This document shows, one piece after another, positions 29,537 through 39,375 of a stretch of 64,000 nucleotides of DNA. Positions within the stretch are counted from its first letter, which is position 1, and each line of letters starts with the position of its first letter. This DNA comes from Shewanella algicola (GTDB lineage Bacteria; Pseudomonadota; Gammaproteobacteria; Enterobacterales; Shewanellaceae). A program made the position numbers and the translations under genes. Under the pieces are notes generated by a model that saw only the letters and a list, made by a program, of their open reading frames with translations, had not been told where the DNA came from and ran no database searches. The DNA lies in contig NZ_BMQI01000020.1 in assembly GCF_014648035.1 (NCBI RefSeq), positions 1 through 64,000 on the forward strand, in the 5' to 3' direction.

Positions 29537-29914
29537 TTAACGCGCTGACATAAGTGTGTTCAAACCACCTGCATCGTATGTATTGTTGTAACCTTGTTCA
29601 ATTAGTGAAGCTTGAGCAAGGCTGCTACGACGACCGCTTCGACAATACAGCACCACTTCAGTATCTTTGTTGAGATTGAGCTTGGCTAATTGTGGAACGA
29701 TAGTATCAAACGGAATATTAATTGCACCTTTAATATGACCCGCAGCGAACTCTTCAGGGGTACGTACATCAATTAGCGTCGCGTTAGCATTAATTTTTTG
29801 CCACGCAATATCAGGTTGCTGTTCTGTTGCCATTGATGGCATAGCGCACAACGATGACAATAATATTAAGCACGTTAATATGGGCTTTATTATGTTAATG
29901 GATTTATTTAACAC
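29537..29914 (-). CDS. Periplasmic rhodanese-like protein
   Basis: 125 residues with a signal peptide (INIIKPILTCLILLSSLCAMPSMA) and one rhodanese domain. LIDVRTPEEFAAGHIKGAINIPF and the active-site loop LYCRSGRRSS (Cys near 92) are intact. It is the last gene of the RND efflux operon and follows a DUF2892 gene. This pairing recalls YgaP, where both domains are fused. A role in envelope sulfur or thiol handling is inferred. Confidence 0.87.
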   Translation of the reverse strand: MLNKSINIIKPILTCLILLSSLCAMPSMATEQQPDIAWQKINANATLIDVRTPEEFAAGHIKGAINIPFDTIVPQLAKLNLNKDTEVVLYCRSGRRSSLAQASLIEQGYNNTYDAGGLNTLMSAR

Positions 29915-29950
29915 CTTGAGTTCCTTTTTAATTGGGGCCCTGGCTTACTC

Positions 29951-30163
29951 TTATTTGCCTAAGGCTATTTCTGCTGCTGTTTTAAGGCCTAGTTTTTTCA
30001 TCACTATAGCTGCAGGGCAGAAACCTGTAAATGCACTTTGGAATAGATTCGCGCCAACAAATACGGTTAGCCAGATAAAATGTTGACTCACGGTTGCCGT
30101 AAGCACTAAAGACAACAAAATCATAAAGCCAGCAAAGGCCATAACGCTTCTTTCTAATGACAT
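29951..30163 (-). CDS. DUF2892 inner-membrane protein
   Basis: About 70 residues with two membrane helices (MAFAGFMILLSLVLTATV and FIWLTVFVGANLFQSAF), then the family's TGFCPAAIVMKKLGL. The start at 30163 is chosen because AAAGGAG precedes it at good spacing; an in-frame ATG 14 codons earlier lies before that site. It resembles the membrane part of YgaP, with the rhodanese part encoded by the next gene. Confidence 0.85.
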   Translation of the reverse strand: MSLERSVMAFAGFMILLSLVLTATVSQHFIWLTVFVGANLFQSAFTGFCPAAIVMKKLGLKTAAEIALGK

Positions 30164-30208
30164 ATCGAGCTCCTTTGGGCTTGTGCCCAGTAAAATATCA
30201 ATCATTGA

Positions 30209-33200
30209 TTAATGTGTTTTAGCTGTCATCTTGGTCTTCATGACCGTGTAGTACAGCACTGGAATAACGATTAACGTTAAAATTGTTGAGATAAAAATCC
30301 CGAAAATTAAGCTGATGGCTAAGCCATTAAAAATGGGGTCATCAATAATAAACATTGCACCTATCATGGCTGCTAAAGCCGTTAACATGATGGGTTTAGC
30401 GCGAACAGCCCCTGAGTGAATGACGGCTTGTTCAAACGGCACGCCAGCAGCAGTTTGATGGTTTATAAAATCGACCAGTAATATCGAGTTTCGAACAATA
30501 ATCCCGGCAAGTGCAATCATCCCAATCATCGAGGGCGCGGTAAATTGTGCTCCTAACAACGCATGCCCTGGCATAACACCAATGATTGTTAATGGAATAG
30601 GCGCCATAATGATTAAGGGCACGATGTAGGATTTAAATTGACCAACAACAAGAAGGTAAATGGCTATCATGCCAACGGCATAAGCGATGCCCATGTCTCT
30701 AAAGGTTTCGTAGGTGATCTTCCATTCGCCATCCCATAAAATGGCCACATCGGTTAACCCGTCTGGCTGATCGACAAAACGTTGAACGATAGGGTAGGCT
30801 AATTCACCTTGCTCGGTTTCATGGTTAATTTGGCTGACCATGTCGAACATGCCATATAATGGACTCCCGGTTGGGCCCGCCATATCCGCAACAACCATGA
30901 TCATAGGTACCATGTTTTTATGCACTATTGGCGCATTGATGGTTTGTTGCTTCACTTGTACTAAGTCAGCCAGGGCAATTTGTGCCCCGGTTTGGTTTGG
31001 TAAACGTAATTGCAATACCTGTTGTAAATCGACCTTTGCCGCCTCTGCAACTTGTAAACGGATTGGTGTTGGGTATTTACGTTCTTCAAGGTGCAAATAA
31101 CTGGCATCGTTGCCATTTACGGCACTATTGATGGCATTAATGATGCTGCGATAAGACACACCAAGTAAGCGGGCTTTATTGCGGTCAATATTGACTTGCC
31201 ATTGCTGTTGTTGCGCAGGTAAAAAGATATCTACATCAACAACGTAATCAGTATTGTTAAAACGCTGTTGTAAATCGTTTGCGGCTTGTTCGCGCAGCGC
31301 TGTTGTTGGAGCATAGACTTCGGCAACAATCGGTGACCACACAGGTGGCCCAGGTGGTACCTCAACAATTTTAACGTTGGCTTGGTATTGTAAGGCAATA
31401 CGTTGCAAAGGTTCACGCACCGATGATGCTATCGAGTGGCTGTCGCGATCACGGTGTTTTTTATCGACTAAGTTAACTTGAATGTCACCTAATTCTTGGC
31501 TGCTTCTTAAAAAGTAATGTCTTACCAGGCCATTAAAGTTCATTGGAGCATGGGTGCCCGCATAGAGCTGAATATGCTCAATTTCTTCAACGGTTGTAAG
31601 GTATTGACTTAAATCTTGCAGTACACGCTGTGTTTGCTCAACAGGTGTGCCTTCAGGCATGTCTACCATCACCTGAAACTCAGATTTATTATCAAATGGC
31701 AGCATTTTTAGCACTACCGCTTGAAAGACCGGTAAGGCTACGGCAAATGCAATGAGCAACATAATGCCAAGCGCTAAGCCTTTACGTGCTTTTGATGCAT
31801 GTTCACCGATTAAAAATGGGCTCATTAATGTTGTAAAAAAGCGAGTTAGCGCTGTTTCTGGTTCGGTATGAGGTTCGCTATTACTGTGATGTTTATGCTC
31901 TTTGAGTAAATGGCCGCTTAACCATGGCGTCATAATAAAGGCAATTAACAGCGAAATTAGCATCCCCATGCTGGCATTAATGGGAATAGGGCTCATGTAA
32001 GGCCCCATTAGTCCGGATACAAATGCCATTGGCAACAACGCTGCAATAACCGTAAAGGTTGCTAAAATGGTGGGGCCGCCCACTTCATCAACTGCACCAG
32101 GGATAAGCTCAATCATGGGTTTATTGCTTAACGCCATATGTCGGTGGATATTTTCAACCACCACAATGGCATCGTCGACCAAAATACCTATCGAAAAGAT
32201 CAGCGCAAACAATGAAATTCGGTTTAAGGTAAAGCCCCACGCCCATGAGGCAAATAAAGTAATTGCCAGTGTAATGATAATGGCGATACCCACTACCGCC
32301 GATTCACGTACTCCCATTGTAAACAGCACTAACAGCACCACGGCAGAGGTCGCAAAGATCAATTTGAAAATAAGGGTATTGGATTTGTCGCCGGCAGTTT
32401 GGCCATAGTTGCGTGAAATCGCGACGTTCACATTGTCTGGGATCAGCACATTGTTGGCCGCTGCAACTTTAGCTAACACGGCATCGGCGATATCAACTGC
32501 ATTTTCGCCCGCTTGTTTGCCTATCGCAATGGTCACTGCAGGGTAACTACCTTGTTGATTAACATGCCAAACGCTTTGTTTAGGAATATCGCTTTGTAAT
32601 TGAATATCGGCAATGTCAGATAAATACACCACACCAGCAGCGCCTGTGGTGGTGTCTGAGTTAACTTTGATTAATAGGTTTTTGACATCATCAAGATTAC
32701 GTAAAAATTGCCCAGTTTGTAGTTTGATTTCTTGGTTGTATTGAGTCATTGACCCTAAGGCCGAGGTTTGATTGTTGTCTTGCAGTGCATCACTGATATC
32801 CGTAAATGTTACCGAATAACTGTTCATTTTGATTGGATCTAAACGCACGTTGAGCACTAACTCATGCCCACCTTGGCTATAAATCTCTCGAGTACCAGGA
32901 ATACGCTTTAATTCAGTTTCGAGTACTGATGACACAGAGGTTAACTGTTCTGCAGTTATACTCGGGTCGCTTGACCACAAAGTCAGTCCGACAATCGGTA
33001 CATCATCAATACCACGAGGTTTGATAAGTGGTTCGCCTATTCCGGCGGCGTAGTTAAATTTATCGCTATTTGAATACAGCTGGTTATAGAGATTAACCAC
33101 CGCTTCATCACGTGGTACGCCTACGTCAAAGATAGCAATAATCAAGGCGCCGTCGGGTTGAGAAAAAGAATACAGGGTGTCGATGCCTTTAATTTCAGAA

Positions 33201-33448
33201 ATAATTTGTTCTGCAGGTAAAGTGACTTGGTTTTCGACTTCTGTTGGTGTTGCGCCAGGGTAAGGAATAAACACGTCGGCAAAAGTCACATCAATTTGTG
33301 GCTCTTCTTCTTTTGGGGTAATGATCACCGCAAATATACCGAGTAGTATGCCTAATATGGCTAATAACGGTGTGATCGCACTATTTTGAAAGGCACTGGC
33401 TATACGGCCCGAAATCCCTAAACGAGTTGAGCGTTCTGCAGGAGACAT
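30209..33448 (-). CDS. RND family efflux transporter, inner-membrane subunit
   Basis: 1,079 residues with the AcrB-type layout: helix 1 near 30-50, two large periplasmic loops, and two blocks of membrane helices. The helix 4 motif LFSIGILVDDAIVVVENIHRH carries the proton-relay Asp pair, followed by HRHM. It should export small molecules with the membrane-fusion protein encoded 4 bp upstream, and with an outer-membrane channel encoded elsewhere. Residues and length fit the multidrug branch; the substrate is not evident. Confidence 0.92.
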   Translation of the reverse strand: MSPAERSTRLGISGRIASAFQNSAITPLLAILGILLGIFAVIITPKEEEPQIDVTFADVFIPYPGATPTEVENQVTLPAEQIISEIKGIDTLYSFSQPDGALIIAIFDVGVPRDEAVVNLYNQLYSNSDKFNYAAGIGEPLIKPRGIDDVPIVGLTLWSSDPSITAEQLTSVSSVLETELKRIPGTREIYSQGGHELVLNVRLDPIKMNSYSVTFTDISDALQDNNQTSALGSMTQYNQEIKLQTGQFLRNLDDVKNLLIKVNSDTTTGAAGVVYLSDIADIQLQSDIPKQSVWHVNQQGSYPAVTIAIGKQAGENAVDIADAVLAKVAAANNVLIPDNVNVAISRNYGQTAGDKSNTLIFKLIFATSAVVLLVLFTMGVRESAVVGIAIIITLAITLFASWAWGFTLNRISLFALIFSIGILVDDAIVVVENIHRHMALSNKPMIELIPGAVDEVGGPTILATFTVIAALLPMAFVSGLMGPYMSPIPINASMGMLISLLIAFIMTPWLSGHLLKEHKHHSNSEPHTEPETALTRFFTTLMSPFLIGEHASKARKGLALGIMLLIAFAVALPVFQAVVLKMLPFDNKSEFQVMVDMPEGTPVEQTQRVLQDLSQYLTTVEEIEHIQLYAGTHAPMNFNGLVRHYFLRSSQELGDIQVNLVDKKHRDRDSHSIASSVREPLQRIALQYQANVKIVEVPPGPPVWSPIVAEVYAPTTALREQAANDLQQRFNNTDYVVDVDIFLPAQQQQWQVNIDRNKARLLGVSYRSIINAINSAVNGNDASYLHLEERKYPTPIRLQVAEAAKVDLQQVLQLRLPNQTGAQIALADLVQVKQQTINAPIVHKNMVPMIMVVADMAGPTGSPLYGMFDMVSQINHETEQGELAYPIVQRFVDQPDGLTDVAILWDGEWKITYETFRDMGIAYAVGMIAIYLLVVGQFKSYIVPLIIMAPIPLTIIGVMPGHALLGAQFTAPSMIGMIALAGIIVRNSILLVDFINHQTAAGVPFEQAVIHSGAVRAKPIMLTALAAMIGAMFIIDDPIFNGLAISLIFGIFISTILTLIVIPVLYYTVMKTKMTAKTH

Positions 33449-33451
33449 AAG

Positions 33452-34504
33452 TTACTCCTTCGCTTTAGCGGCACGGCTACGTATTAAATACTGCGCGGCG
33501 TCTAGAATAACTTCATCACCTGGCATTAAGCCTGATAATACTTCTATTTGTTGTTTTTGTTTGTCGATAAAACCAAGGCGAACTTGATTAAGCACTATTT
33601 TGTCAGCACTTTTTCGGTATACAGAATTGAGGTCGCCTACTTGATGAAGCGCAGATAATGGGACAAATAAACTCGGCTTACTGGTTTGTTCAGCAATGAC
33701 TTTTACCCATTGGCCAACCTGTAAATCAGTATTGTTGTGATAAGTAAAATTAACCCGAACAGTATGACTGTGGGTTTGTGGGTCGGCAAAATTAAACGGA
33801 TTAATGTCTGTCGCTGAAATCATCTGGCCATTAGCTAGCAAAATGTTGACTTTATCTAGCTGTTGTAAGGTGACTAAATCTTGCTGGGGTATTTGAAATA
33901 CTGCTCGAAGATGTTCATTATCGTAGCCAGAAAACAACGCCTGGCCATAAGAAATGGTTTCACCTTGCTCAACAAAGCGTTGGGTCATGCGGCCACTAAA
34001 GGGGGCGCTTACAATGGTATAGTTGAGGTTTTCTTTAGCTTTTATGAGTTGCGCTTTAGCAGCGCTAACCGCTTGCGTCGATGTTTTGGCTTCGGCTGTT
34101 GCTTCATCCATTGCCCCTTTTGAAATAGCCCCTTTGGGAAACAATTCTTTATAACGAATAAATTGCGCCTGAGCTTCATTATTAACCGCTTCTGCTCTGG
34201 CGAGTTCAGCCTCCGCCCCTGCAAGTTCAGCGCCTTGTTCTTTATTGGTGATTTCCAATAGCGCACTACCGTGAGGCACTAGGTCATTCACGTCGTGATT
34301 GATATTGATAATACGCCCAGAGGTTTGTGCTGACACGGTCGCGGCTTTTGTAGCCTCTACTTTTGCGTCAAATACCCGCGGTTGAGCATAGGTTGTATAT
34401 GCCAGTGTGACAGTGTCAAATTGAGGTTCGGCAGCAAATAGCGGTACTGAGGTTACAGTACAAAATGCACAAAATAATGATAGAGAAGCGAATAAGCGAG
34501 ACAT
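33452..34504 (-). CDS. RND efflux membrane-fusion (periplasmic adaptor) protein
   Basis: 350 residues with a signal peptide (LFASLSLFCAFCTVTSVPLFAA). It has the lipoyl/barrel-sandwich halves (ATVSAQTSGRIININHDVNDLV and VSAPFSGRMTQRFVEQGE) flanking an alpha hairpin, then a beta-barrel and membrane-proximal domain. It bridges the RND pump and an outer-membrane channel. First gene of the four-gene unit with the pump, DUF2892 and rhodanese genes. Confidence 0.9.
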   Translation of the reverse strand: MSRLFASLSLFCAFCTVTSVPLFAAEPQFDTVTLAYTTYAQPRVFDAKVEATKAATVSAQTSGRIININHDVNDLVPHGSALLEITNKEQGAELAGAEAELARAEAVNNEAQAQFIRYKELFPKGAISKGAMDEATAEAKTSTQAVSAAKAQLIKAKENLNYTIVSAPFSGRMTQRFVEQGETISYGQALFSGYDNEHLRAVFQIPQQDLVTLQQLDKVNILLANGQMISATDINPFNFADPQTHSHTVRVNFTYHNNTDLQVGQWVKVIAEQTSKPSLFVPLSALHQVGDLNSVYRKSADKIVLNQVRLGFIDKQKQQIEVLSGLMPGDEVILDAAQYLIRSRAAKAKE

Positions 34505-34605
34505 AATAACAGCACCTATATAAAGTCTATAAGAAAATTCTAATGGACTTTGGTTTTTTACGCAATAGCGCTGTAGAAAAAATTTTATAAATTATAACTT
34601 TTAGG

Positions 34606-34640
34606 TATAAAAAAACCGCCCAGAGCAAGGCGGTTTTGTT
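34606..34640. terminator. Bidirectional terminator downstream of fadL
   Basis: AAAACCGCC and GGCGGTTTT form a stem with an 8-base loop and T runs on the minus strand. It ends fadL before the efflux operon. Confidence 0.85.
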
Positions 34641-34703
34641 AAAACAGGATAACGTTATAAGCAGACGTATTGTGTACGGCTTTTAACGCTATGAAGTTAA
34701 AGT

Positions 34704-35987
34704 TTAAAAGCTGTAGTTATACTGTAGTGAGTAATAAACGGCATTAGAGCGAGTTTGCGCTGAAATCTCACTGTCTAACCCGGTGACCATAGGTAAGATT
34801 GCGCTGTCTTCTAATACGGTTACATCTTCACCGCGGACAAATGCAATACCAAAATCTACGCTAGATTTGTTGGTTAAATCGTAAGTTGCACCCGCGGTAT
34901 ACCAAGTACGGTCTGAATCTGGAATGGATAACGAAGAGTGCTCATCTACAACGCCTTCATCACTGGCAATACCTGCTCGCAAAGTCCAATCTTCTGATAA
35001 GTTATAAGTCGCCCCTAAACTTAAGAACCAAGAGTCTTTCCAGTGGTATTCTTTTAAGTCAGCTTTTGCCACACCATTATCACCGTCAATGACTTCGATT
35101 CGGTCAAACTTACTCCAGTTGGTCCACTGCGCAGTGTAGTGCAGGGCAAAGGTATCGGTTAGCTGGTGGAAACCGGCAAACTGAGCAATATCAGCAATAG
35201 GGATATCAATTTCGTTGTATTCAGAATAAGCATAATTTACATCACCTTTAGCGGTTAATGTTGGACTTAAACGGTAGCTTAAGCCAAAACGATTATCTTG
35301 ATCCATTTCATATACAACACCCGCAATACCACCTAGTGCCCAACCATCGGCTTCAACATCAACAATACTGCCTATTTGTGGGTTTTCGGTGGTACGGGTT
35401 AAGGTGCCGCTGCCATAAACAGCATCAATACCTAGACCTAAGCTCCATTGCTCGTTAATACGATACGACACACTGGTGTTTAAGTTCACGGTAATGACTT
35501 CGGTGTTACCCAATAAGTCTACCGGCGTTGGTAATGGAACGTCGTTGCCACCCACGGTTGGGGTCCTGTCGGCTAATGCCGTTAAATCTGTGCCTGTGCC
35601 ATAATTGCTGAATGCGGCAACACCAAAGGCCCATTTATCATCGATTGGGTTAATATAATAAAAGTTGGGGATCACTTTTGATTCTGCGGCATCGTGCTCA
35701 CTGCCATAATCAACATTCTGGCCACCATATGAGCCTGTGACTTCAGAAACTGACACATCGATGTCGGCATAAACCACACCTAAAGATAATGATGTTTCAT
35801 CAAATAAAGCCATTGCTGCTGGGTTACGTGATAATACCGATGCATTGTCTGCAATCACAGCTTCGCCAGCCATTGCACGGCCAATACCAGTAGCTGATTG
35901 ACTATTTAATTGAAAACCCGCTGCTGATGCTTGTGCACTGGCGAGTAATACCGCAGATGCTAATAAAGTCTTGTTGAACTTGTTCAT
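34704..35987 (-). CDS. fadL: FadL family outer-membrane long-chain fatty acid transporter
   Basis: 427 residues from ATG 35987. It has a signal peptide (KTLLASAVLLASAQASA), the FadL plug opening AGFQLNSQSATGIGRAMAGE and the NPAAM motif. Alternating beta strands follow, ending in the aromatic terminal strand YSLQYNYSF of outer-membrane barrels. It takes up long-chain fatty acids through the outer membrane. The start is set by GGGAAA upstream; an ATG 35 codons earlier lacks a signal peptide. A FadR-like operator lies about 100 bp upstream, which matches the operator before fadIJ. Confidence 0.9.
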   Translation of the reverse strand: MNKFNKTLLASAVLLASAQASAAGFQLNSQSATGIGRAMAGEAVIADNASVLSRNPAAMALFDETSLSLGVVYADIDVSVSEVTGSYGGQNVDYGSEHDAAESKVIPNFYYINPIDDKWAFGVAAFSNYGTGTDLTALADRTPTVGGNDVPLPTPVDLLGNTEVITVNLNTSVSYRINEQWSLGLGIDAVYGSGTLTRTTENPQIGSIVDVEADGWALGGIAGVVYEMDQDNRFGLSYRLSPTLTAKGDVNYAYSEYNEIDIPIADIAQFAGFHQLTDTFALHYTAQWTNWSKFDRIEVIDGDNGVAKADLKEYHWKDSWFLSLGATYNLSEDWTLRAGIASDEGVVDEHSSLSIPDSDRTWYTAGATYDLTNKSSVDFGIAFVRGEDVTVLEDSAILPMVTGLDSEISAQTRSNAVYYSLQYNYSF

Positions 35988-36087
35988 TATATTTTCCCAT
36001 TTATTATTTCCATGACGTACAAGTGTTAACTCGTATGACCACTCATGGCTTATAGTCTGGGGCATCTTAGGTAAGTGACCACCATGT

Positions 36088-36104
36088 AACAACTCCGACC
36101 AGAT
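36088..36104 (-). promoter_or_regulatory. FadR-like operator upstream of fadL
   Basis: The minus strand reads ATCTGGTCGGAGTTGTT, which agrees with the E. coli FadR consensus AGCTGGTCCGAYNTGTT at 14 of 17 positions. It lies 101 bp before the fadL start. The regulator itself is outside the window. Confidence 0.6.
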
Positions 36105-36314
36105 GTTAGTTGTTGTTAATATTACGTTAATTTAGCTTTGCGTGAATGATGTAGGTGTTTGAAAGCATTGTGGTATATGTGATTTGTTGTTAGTAATAGC
36201 TTAATGAACTCAATGAGTTAATGTTTATTAATATGTTGTTTTTAAACCATAGAGCACGAAAAAATCATCTAATGTGATATTAGGCCAAGCGCAGAGAATA
36301 TAATGATAAAGCCG

Positions 36315-36379
36315 CACATAACCTTAAATAATTTAAGGTTATGTGACAGTTGTAAGCTGAAAGTTATGTTATCAGCTTA
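36315..36379. other. Two adjacent hairpins downstream of putP
   Basis: CACATAACCTTAAA (36315-36328) is perfectly mirrored at 36332-36345 around a 3-base loop, and TAAGCTGA (36353-36360) at 36372-36379 around 11 bases. Neither is followed by a T run on the minus strand. They probably mark or stabilise the 3' end of the putP transcript. The surrounding 36105-36394 shows no gene. Confidence 0.6.
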
Positions 36380-36394
36380 ACAAGGCTTAAGGTT

Positions 36395-37852
36395 TTATGA
36401 CTTTAATGATTGACTAAAATCATCAAAATCAGCCACTGTTTTAGGCGCTGGTGGTGATAGCTTACTCACAACCACACCCACAACCGTGGCAAGAATAAAG
36501 CCGGGTACGATTTCGTATAAATCAAAAATACCGCCACTTAATTGCTTCCACACCACGACCGTAATGGCACCGACAATGATGGTTAACACTGCACCATTTC
36601 GGCTAAATCCACGCCAAAACAATGACATTAATACCACCGGTCCAAATGCAGCTCCAAAGCCTGCCCATGCATAGCTTACTAAGCCAAGTACGCTACTATC
36701 TGGGTTGAGTGCCACGATGCCCGCGACTAAAGCGATAGCGATAACACCAAAACGTCCAACAAGCATTAATTCTTTATCAGTGGCTTTTGGACGCAACCAT
36801 TTAAGGTAAAAATCTTCAGTGATGACACTAGAACAGACCAATAATTGTGAGTCAATAGTACTCATAATGGCGGAGAGAATTGCCGCAATCAATATTCCAC
36901 CAATCCATGGGTTGAATGCCACGTGAGCTAAGTTGATAAATACGGTTTCTGAGTTTTCGAGCGGATTGGCGGCAAAATATAAGCTGCCGGCGATGCCAGT
37001 TGCTAATGCACCAATTAACGCTAACACCATCCAGCTCATGGCTATACGGCGTGACAAGACAAGATCTTTAGGGTTACCAATGGCCATAAAACGCGACAGA
37101 ATATGCGGCTGACCAAAATAACCTAAGCCCCAAGCGAGCAGAGATATTAAACCTAAGGTTGTGGTGTTTTCATTAATAAATGACAGCATTGCAGGGTCTA
37201 TTTGCTTAAAACCTGTTTGCGTGTCGGGTTGGCTGAAAATGGCCACGGGGACAATTAACAAGGCAACTAGCATTAAACAACCTTGAAAAAAGTCAGTCCA
37301 ACTCACGGCAAAAAAGCCACCCACAAAGGTATAGGATACAATAATAAATGAACCAATAACTAAGGCTAGGGTGTAATCAAGGCCAAAGACTTTTTCAAAT
37401 AATATGGCGCCACCGACCATGCCTGAAGATGCATAAAATGTGAAAAAGATTAAAATCGTGACGGCTGACACGAGTCTTAATAACCCATGGCTGTCGTTAA
37501 AACGGTTTTCAAAGAAGTCAGGTAGAGTTAGAGCGTTATCTGCCATTTGGGTATAAATACGTAAACGTTTAGCGACAAATAACCAGTTAAGCCACGCGCC
37601 AAAAATGAGACCAAAACCAATCCAAGCTTCACCTAACCCACTGAGGTAAACCGCACCTGGCAGACCTAATAATAGCCATCCCGACATATCAGATGCCCCC
37701 ACGCTGAGTGCGGTAACGGCAGGGCCCATTTTTCTGCCACCAAGAATATAATCATCGACGGTATCTGTTTTGCGGTAAGCCCAGTAACCTATCCCCATCA
37801 TTAAAACGAGATAGCCAACAAAGGTGATGATGATCGGTGTTTGAATTTCCAT
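36395..37852 (-). CDS. putP: Sodium/proline symporter
   Basis: 485 residues of the sodium:solute symporter family, 12-13 membrane helices. The opening VGYLVLMMGIGYWAYRKTDTVDDYILGGRKMG and the helix 2 segment LSVGASDMSGWLLLGLPGA are the PutP signature, and LARAILSAIMSTIDSQLLV-type sodium-site serines are present in ILSAIMSTIDSQL. It imports proline with sodium as nutrient or osmoprotectant. No putA is adjacent. Confidence 0.92.
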   Translation of the reverse strand: MEIQTPIIITFVGYLVLMMGIGYWAYRKTDTVDDYILGGRKMGPAVTALSVGASDMSGWLLLGLPGAVYLSGLGEAWIGFGLIFGAWLNWLFVAKRLRIYTQMADNALTLPDFFENRFNDSHGLLRLVSAVTILIFFTFYASSGMVGGAILFEKVFGLDYTLALVIGSFIIVSYTFVGGFFAVSWTDFFQGCLMLVALLIVPVAIFSQPDTQTGFKQIDPAMLSFINENTTTLGLISLLAWGLGYFGQPHILSRFMAIGNPKDLVLSRRIAMSWMVLALIGALATGIAGSLYFAANPLENSETVFINLAHVAFNPWIGGILIAAILSAIMSTIDSQLLVCSSVITEDFYLKWLRPKATDKELMLVGRFGVIAIALVAGIVALNPDSSVLGLVSYAWAGFGAAFGPVVLMSLFWRGFSRNGAVLTIIVGAITVVVWKQLSGGIFDLYEIVPGFILATVVGVVVSKLSPPAPKTVADFDDFSQSLKS

Positions 37853-37931
37853 GTTGTGTCCTGTGAATTATTTTTATGTCACAATCCTAGCAGAACTTTG
37901 CGCTGGCTCACACTTTGATTTTTTCATGATC

Positions 37932-37966
37932 AAAAAAAATCCGCTATTCAACGAAATAGCGGATTT
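37932..37966 (-). terminator. Intrinsic terminator after the DUF3379 gene
   Basis: A 12-bp perfect stem (arms 37937-37948 and 37955-37966) is followed on the minus strand by eight T residues. Confidence 0.92.
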
Positions 37967-37985
37967 AAGTAGGTGACTGGTTTGA

Positions 37986-38693
37986 CTAAATAAAAGTGTT
38001 TTCTACTTCTTTTTTAACAAAATCTAGATCAGAAGCGGGTTCGCCAACAAGGACCATGTAAGCATCAGCTGTTTGAAAACTCTTGCCTTTGTATTGGTTG
38101 TCAGCAAACGCTTCTTCCAATACAACGCGGCTTTCTGCAGGTACAATAAACAATGTCACTTTATTCCCTAACTCATCAGCCATCACCAAATGCAGTGACT
38201 TAACCCCTTGAAAGTCACAATAAGAAGTATAAAACACTCTTCCTGGTTGCTTGATGAATTTTGAATCACTTAAGCCTTTTATGCTCGCAAGCTTAAAATT
38301 GACATCATTAAAGCCAATATCTTGCTCCATCACCAATGCTTTGGTTTCATGGTGTACATGGGCTAATGAGTTTTCAGACAAATTAACCGGGGTAAAGCGC
38401 AGCAAGCTGAAACTAACCCCAACAACAAAGGCAACCGAGGCCGCCATGGCCATCATATAGCGCCCACGTTTTTTGGTCTGCTGGTGCAGATTTAATTGCT
38501 GTCGTAATAATAATTTATCTGCTAAATCTTCTGGCACATCAATATTTAATGCTTGAGTTAGCTTTTGGTCAAATGCTTTTAGGTCTTTGACAAATTTAGC
38601 ATCGTCTTCATTTTCAGCAATGTGCGCTAAAAACTCGTCGAATTGATTATTGGGGTCGCCATATGCTTGACGACGAAATTGTAGATCATCCAT
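37986..38693 (-). CDS. DUF3379 protein, probable anti-sigma partner
   Basis: 235 residues with a cytoplasmic N-terminal half, one membrane helix near residues 82-102 (MMAMAASVAFVVGVSFSLL) and a periplasmic C-terminal half. The N-terminal RRQAYGDPNNQFDEFLAH pattern is typical of DUF3379. It overlaps the ECF sigma gene by 8 bp, the usual arrangement of a sigma factor with its membrane regulator. Anti-sigma function is inferred from this arrangement. Confidence 0.8.
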   Translation of the reverse strand: MDDLQFRRQAYGDPNNQFDEFLAHIAENEDDAKFVKDLKAFDQKLTQALNIDVPEDLADKLLLRQQLNLHQQTKKRGRYMMAMAASVAFVVGVSFSLLRFTPVNLSENSLAHVHHETKALVMEQDIGFNDVNFKLASIKGLSDSKFIKQPGRVFYTSYCDFQGVKSLHLVMADELGNKVTLFIVPAESRVVLEEAFADNQYKGKSFQTADAYMVLVGEPASDLDFVKKEVENTFI

Positions 38694-39249
38694 TTGATTG
38701 ACCTCTTACCTCTGGTGCTTCTAATGCTTCTTTTAATTGGTTTCTAGCTCTGAATAGGCGCGTCATGACAGTATTGCGGTTCAATTCGAGCATATCGGCA
38801 ATTTCATCGCCACTAAATCCACCAATCAGTTGCAATAACAACGGTTCTCGGTATTCGATATCGAGCTTACCTATTTGGCGACGAAGCCAATATTGTTCTG
38901 TTTGATCTTCATTACTTGACGAAAAAACATCTTCAAGTAACTCTTGTTCAACATCACTGTAGTCAAATTGTTTGCGCTCAAAACGTCTGGCATTTTCCCG
39001 GCGTAAAATGGTAATCAGCCACGCTTTTGCGGCTTTATCATCTTTTAAAGAATCTAAAGAACGCCACGCTCGTAAGAACGTTTCTTGAGTGATGTCTTCA
39101 GCAACATGTTTATCTCCGCAAAGCCAAAAGGCATAACGGAATATGTCGGTGTGAAGTGCCCTGACAAGGCTATCGTATCGTCGTTGTTTTGTTACCATGT
39201 CAGATAAGACCGCGACATCAGACTTTTTCTTTCGTAGGGATCCGAACAT
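38686..39249 (-). CDS. ECF-type RNA polymerase sigma factor
   Basis: 187 residues with sigma region 2 (DIFRYAFWLCGDKHVAEDITQETFLRAWR) and region 4 (EPLLLQLIGGFSGDEIADMLELNRNTVMTRLFRARNQL), and no regions 1 or 3. It should direct RNA polymerase to a small stress regulon. The partner gene overlaps its end. The regulon and signal cannot be read here. Confidence 0.9.
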   Translation of the reverse strand: MFGSLRKKKSDVAVLSDMVTKQRRYDSLVRALHTDIFRYAFWLCGDKHVAEDITQETFLRAWRSLDSLKDDKAAKAWLITILRRENARRFERKQFDYSDVEQELLEDVFSSSNEDQTEQYWLRRQIGKLDIEYREPLLLQLIGGFSGDEIADMLELNRNTVMTRLFRARNQLKEALEAPEVRGQSNG

Positions 39250-39375
39250 TTATTAACTTTTTTTAGTTAAACATGCTCAATAGCTTAAAAAGCCCGAGTG
39301 GTAATAGCAAGATAAATCACCCCAGCGGTCAATCTGATCTGGGGCGATTGGGGTAAACCCTTTAAAGGTGAAGGG

